64,000 nt of DNA, taken from positions 32,057,724-32,121,723 of the forward strand of contig NC_092463.1 of the NCBI RefSeq assembly GCF_047495875.1, in the 5' to 3' direction. Source of the stretch: Pithys albifrons albifrons. Its lineage: Eukaryota > Chordata > Aves > Passeriformes > Thamnophilidae. Numbering within the stretch: the stretch's first letter is position 1; the number at the start of each line of letters is the position of its first letter. The notes beneath the pieces are model-generated. The model did no database searches, had not been told where the DNA came from, and saw only the letters and a list, made by a program, of their open reading frames with translations. The position numbers were made by a program, and so were the translations under genes. Of this stretch, positions 61,502 through 64,000 are shown in pieces.

Positions 61502-64000
61502 TGAAGACTTGAACCAGTAATTCTCACAACCTACATGGATGTAATGAATACCATCTTACTGGTATTTGGAACTTGGTGATCTTTCCCTAATATTTTTTTA
61601 TTTCTTTTGTTTGTTTGCTTGTTTCATTCCATGAAAGTCCTTGGAAATCTTTTGTTTCTTCACATAGTGTGGTAGTGTGGAGGGAGAACTGTTAAAATCA
61701 AGAAAAAGTGTCTATCCAATTCCACAGCTGTAGATCCCATTAAGAACCATATGGTACAGAACGGGTATGTAGTTTTGAGAACTGTGCTCTGCTTCCTTAT
61801 TTGTTACCTTATCCTTCCATAAAAAGAAAAACAGAAAGACTTATCAGCCTTAGTTGAACACCAAGAACAGAAGTGCTGGAAATCTTAACTGGATGTTCAA
61901 GATGAAAATAACTTTGGTTAGCGAGAAGTGACCTTCAAAGTGTCAGATATGAATTATGTGCCCAAAAATATTTCATGGTAAATTCTGAAATCCAAATTTT
62001 GAATTGATATTGGATTGTTTTATAGTTTCATTCTTCTCTGTAAGCCTGTTATTGTAGGACATGTCAGAGTTAAATAGAATACAATTCCTGACTCAGGTCT
62101 AATATCTGTTTAGCAGTAATGTCCTTTATGCTTTTGTTAAGATACTCTTATTAGAAACTGCTCATTTTTCAGTTTCTTTGCTTGGGCATTAAAATTAACT
62201 TTGTGCTGGAATTAAATTGGTTTTGTAGCACTGATTGAATGATAATATGGGTTTACCATTTTTGATTCCAAAGTGGAAAAGAGTGTTCTCACTTATTTGG
62301 TTTTCTTCTATTGCTAAATATATATATTAAAATATCTTACTCTGTGTTTGTTTGGGGTTTTGGTGTTTTTTTACTTTTTTTCTATTTTTTTTCTTTTTTT
62401 TTTTTTTTTTTATATTCCATGTCTCGAACTCACCTAACTCCTTCTTTTAGGCCATTCTTATAGGTAACCTTTCTGGAAAAGCAAGAGAGTACCAAATAGT
62501 CTGCCTTTATGATCAGGATATAGAAATGTATACAATGTTTGATAGAGAGAGAGGACTGTTGAACTACAGGTACTTAAATTTACTGCATAAAGCAGTAACC
62601 ATAATAGTTGAAAATGAAAACAAACAAAAACTCTCTCAAGAATATGTTCATTTTTTTGTCTACAAGTATTAAAAAAATTATATCCTGGATATTGTCAGGT
62701 CTTTTAAAATTTATATTCCATCTATGAAAACTACATTAATTTGTGATCTAGTGCAACAGCCATTCAAATATTGAAAGTTAAAAGGCAAAATTACCTATAT
62801 TTTGTAGGACACCAGCTTCTCAGAAAATAAAGTGTCACACTGGCTGTGCCTACATTAGTGTTTGATTTTGGATAAGGAACATGTGAATACCCGGTAGTCT
62901 TTACTTACTGTGCTTTTGCTCACATCTTAGTGTGGTTTCTGACTGTGCCAGCTAGACTCTCTTAAAGTGAATGCCCAAGGAAGCAGGTTAGAGATAGCTG
63001 ATATAAACTCACCTGAGACATGTTTGGTATATATAGTCTGCCTGTTCTGCTCCCAAAATCCATTTTTACTTGCTTGGTCTACTTGCTAGCACAGGCTCAG
63101 ACACTGGACCACAACCTTTTCTCTGTCAGTTGCAAGGGGCAGAAGATGTCTCCAGAGGGGATGCCAAGAGAAAGGTGAACATAGTGTTATTTCTGTAATG
63201 TCCTCTCTCAGCCACCAGCAGTCAATGTCCCAGTGATTTTCTCTTCCTGATCTTGATAGTTTTATTCATGCTCAGTATAAAAAAACAAATTTAGCAGCTA
63301 TGATACCAAATTCAGGTTGAAGTGCTTAACCTAGAAGATGCCTGGGAGATGCTGCAAGAGGTTTTAGATTAAAGTCTTAAAAAAGGTGTAGCCAGAATGG
63401 ACAAAATCCTTTAATAAGCTCACTTAATCCATTAGCTTCTGGGGCTAGGTTGAAGTCACACTCCTGAGGCTGCCTTTCCAAAGCCAAGAGAGGCACTTGT
63501 TTATTTGAGACCAACATAGCTGCACCCTTCTGTAGCTAGCTGCCCAGGCTTCCACTTTCAAACCAGTAAACAGGGACTGGGTTTCCTTTAAAAATGGTGA
63601 GAATGGAGGACATGGCACTTCTTAATGCAGTAGTGCAGTGGATGCAACATGCACATGAATGCCTTGATTCAGTTTCTTAACATGACACTATTGATAACCA
63701 AGAACCAACAGATTACTCAGGGAGGGAGGGTTACTGAAAATCAGGAGATACTTTAGTTGATATCAGTGAGATTTATATCTAGAGTCTAAAGGAAAAAATC
63801 CACACCCTAGCGGTACTGAATGAAGAAGTTTTTGGGCATTCAATATTTATCAGTCCTGCATTGCTCCCCCACCCCACCAAAGTAGATCCCCCAAATAAAA
63901 TACTTAATAGTCTGTTTGTAAAATATGAACGGGAAATGTAAAGTTATCAAATAAGCTTTTTGCCCATCTGTAATGAGGGTATCTGTGATTATTATGAAAA
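61502..64000. other. gene-free sequence
   Basis: No gene or recognisable mobile element up to the window end. Contains a T-rich tract at about 62363-62411. The final 600 bp are slightly more GC-rich, without a supported frame. Confidence 0.55.
62363..62411. repeat. T-rich low-complexity tract
   Basis: T-runs broken by single A or C, about 50 bp. No adjacent antisense SINE or LINE body is recognised that would make it a poly-A tail. Confidence 0.8.

Overview
The window looks like nuclear DNA of a bird, most likely a passerine. It is AT-rich, and I can support no intact protein-coding gene, rRNA or tRNA in it. All longer open frames look like chance frames or lie on the reverse side of mobile elements. 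The avian assignment rests on CR1 LINE fragments of several ages, two solo LTRs of an avian endogenous-retrovirus group (both starting TGTATTGGGT and ending in CCACCACA or a decayed form of it), and a tRNA-Ile/CR1 composite SINE of the TguSINE1 type, which is known from passerines. The setting is best read as a gene desert or the inside of a very large intron.

Layout. 1-11886 is unique, gene-free sequence. A relic MIR-type SINE lies near 11.9 kb. A 273-bp CTTT microsatellite (14257-14529) is followed by a CR1 3' end at 14.6 kb. An old, heavily diverged CR1 runs antisense at 17.0-18.3 kb, and a TguSINE1-like element lies at 20.54-20.68 kb. A solo LTR (25438-26832) carries a younger SINE inside it (about 26337-26658). 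A second old CR1 lies antisense at 32.9-33.8 kb, followed by a three-unit 80-bp minisatellite at 34.66-34.90 kb. The 40-45.5 kb stretch is the mobile-element hot spot: a second SINE copy (40227-40536), a 5'-truncated CR1 with reverse-transcriptase remains (40985-42842) split by a second solo LTR (41362-41931), and a third SINE copy (45077-45450) with a target-site duplication. A second MIR relic lies at 50.5 kb and another CR1 3' end at 59.8-60.1 kb. A pair of 136-bp direct repeats about 95% identical lies 4.15 kb apart at 57.2 and 61.4 kb.

The most interesting content is the three-copy SINE family. Read 5' to 3' it has a tRNA-Gln-like head with Pol III A and B boxes, then a segment clearly derived from 5S rRNA, then a unique body, a short A-rich spacer, a shared 3' module and a short ATACA-like tandem tail rather than a plain poly-A. 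Two of the three copies share the same 27-nt deletion, which removes the 5S box C region, so at least two subfamilies exist. The non-poly-A tandem tail points to mobilisation by an RTE-type or similar LINE, such as the AviRTE elements reported from several tropical bird lineages including suboscines. That link is inference. The second notable item is the 136-bp repeat pair: both copies follow a ttttcag that looks like a splice acceptor, both keep a 27-codon hydrophobic frame ending at the same TAG, and similarity stops sharply on both sides.
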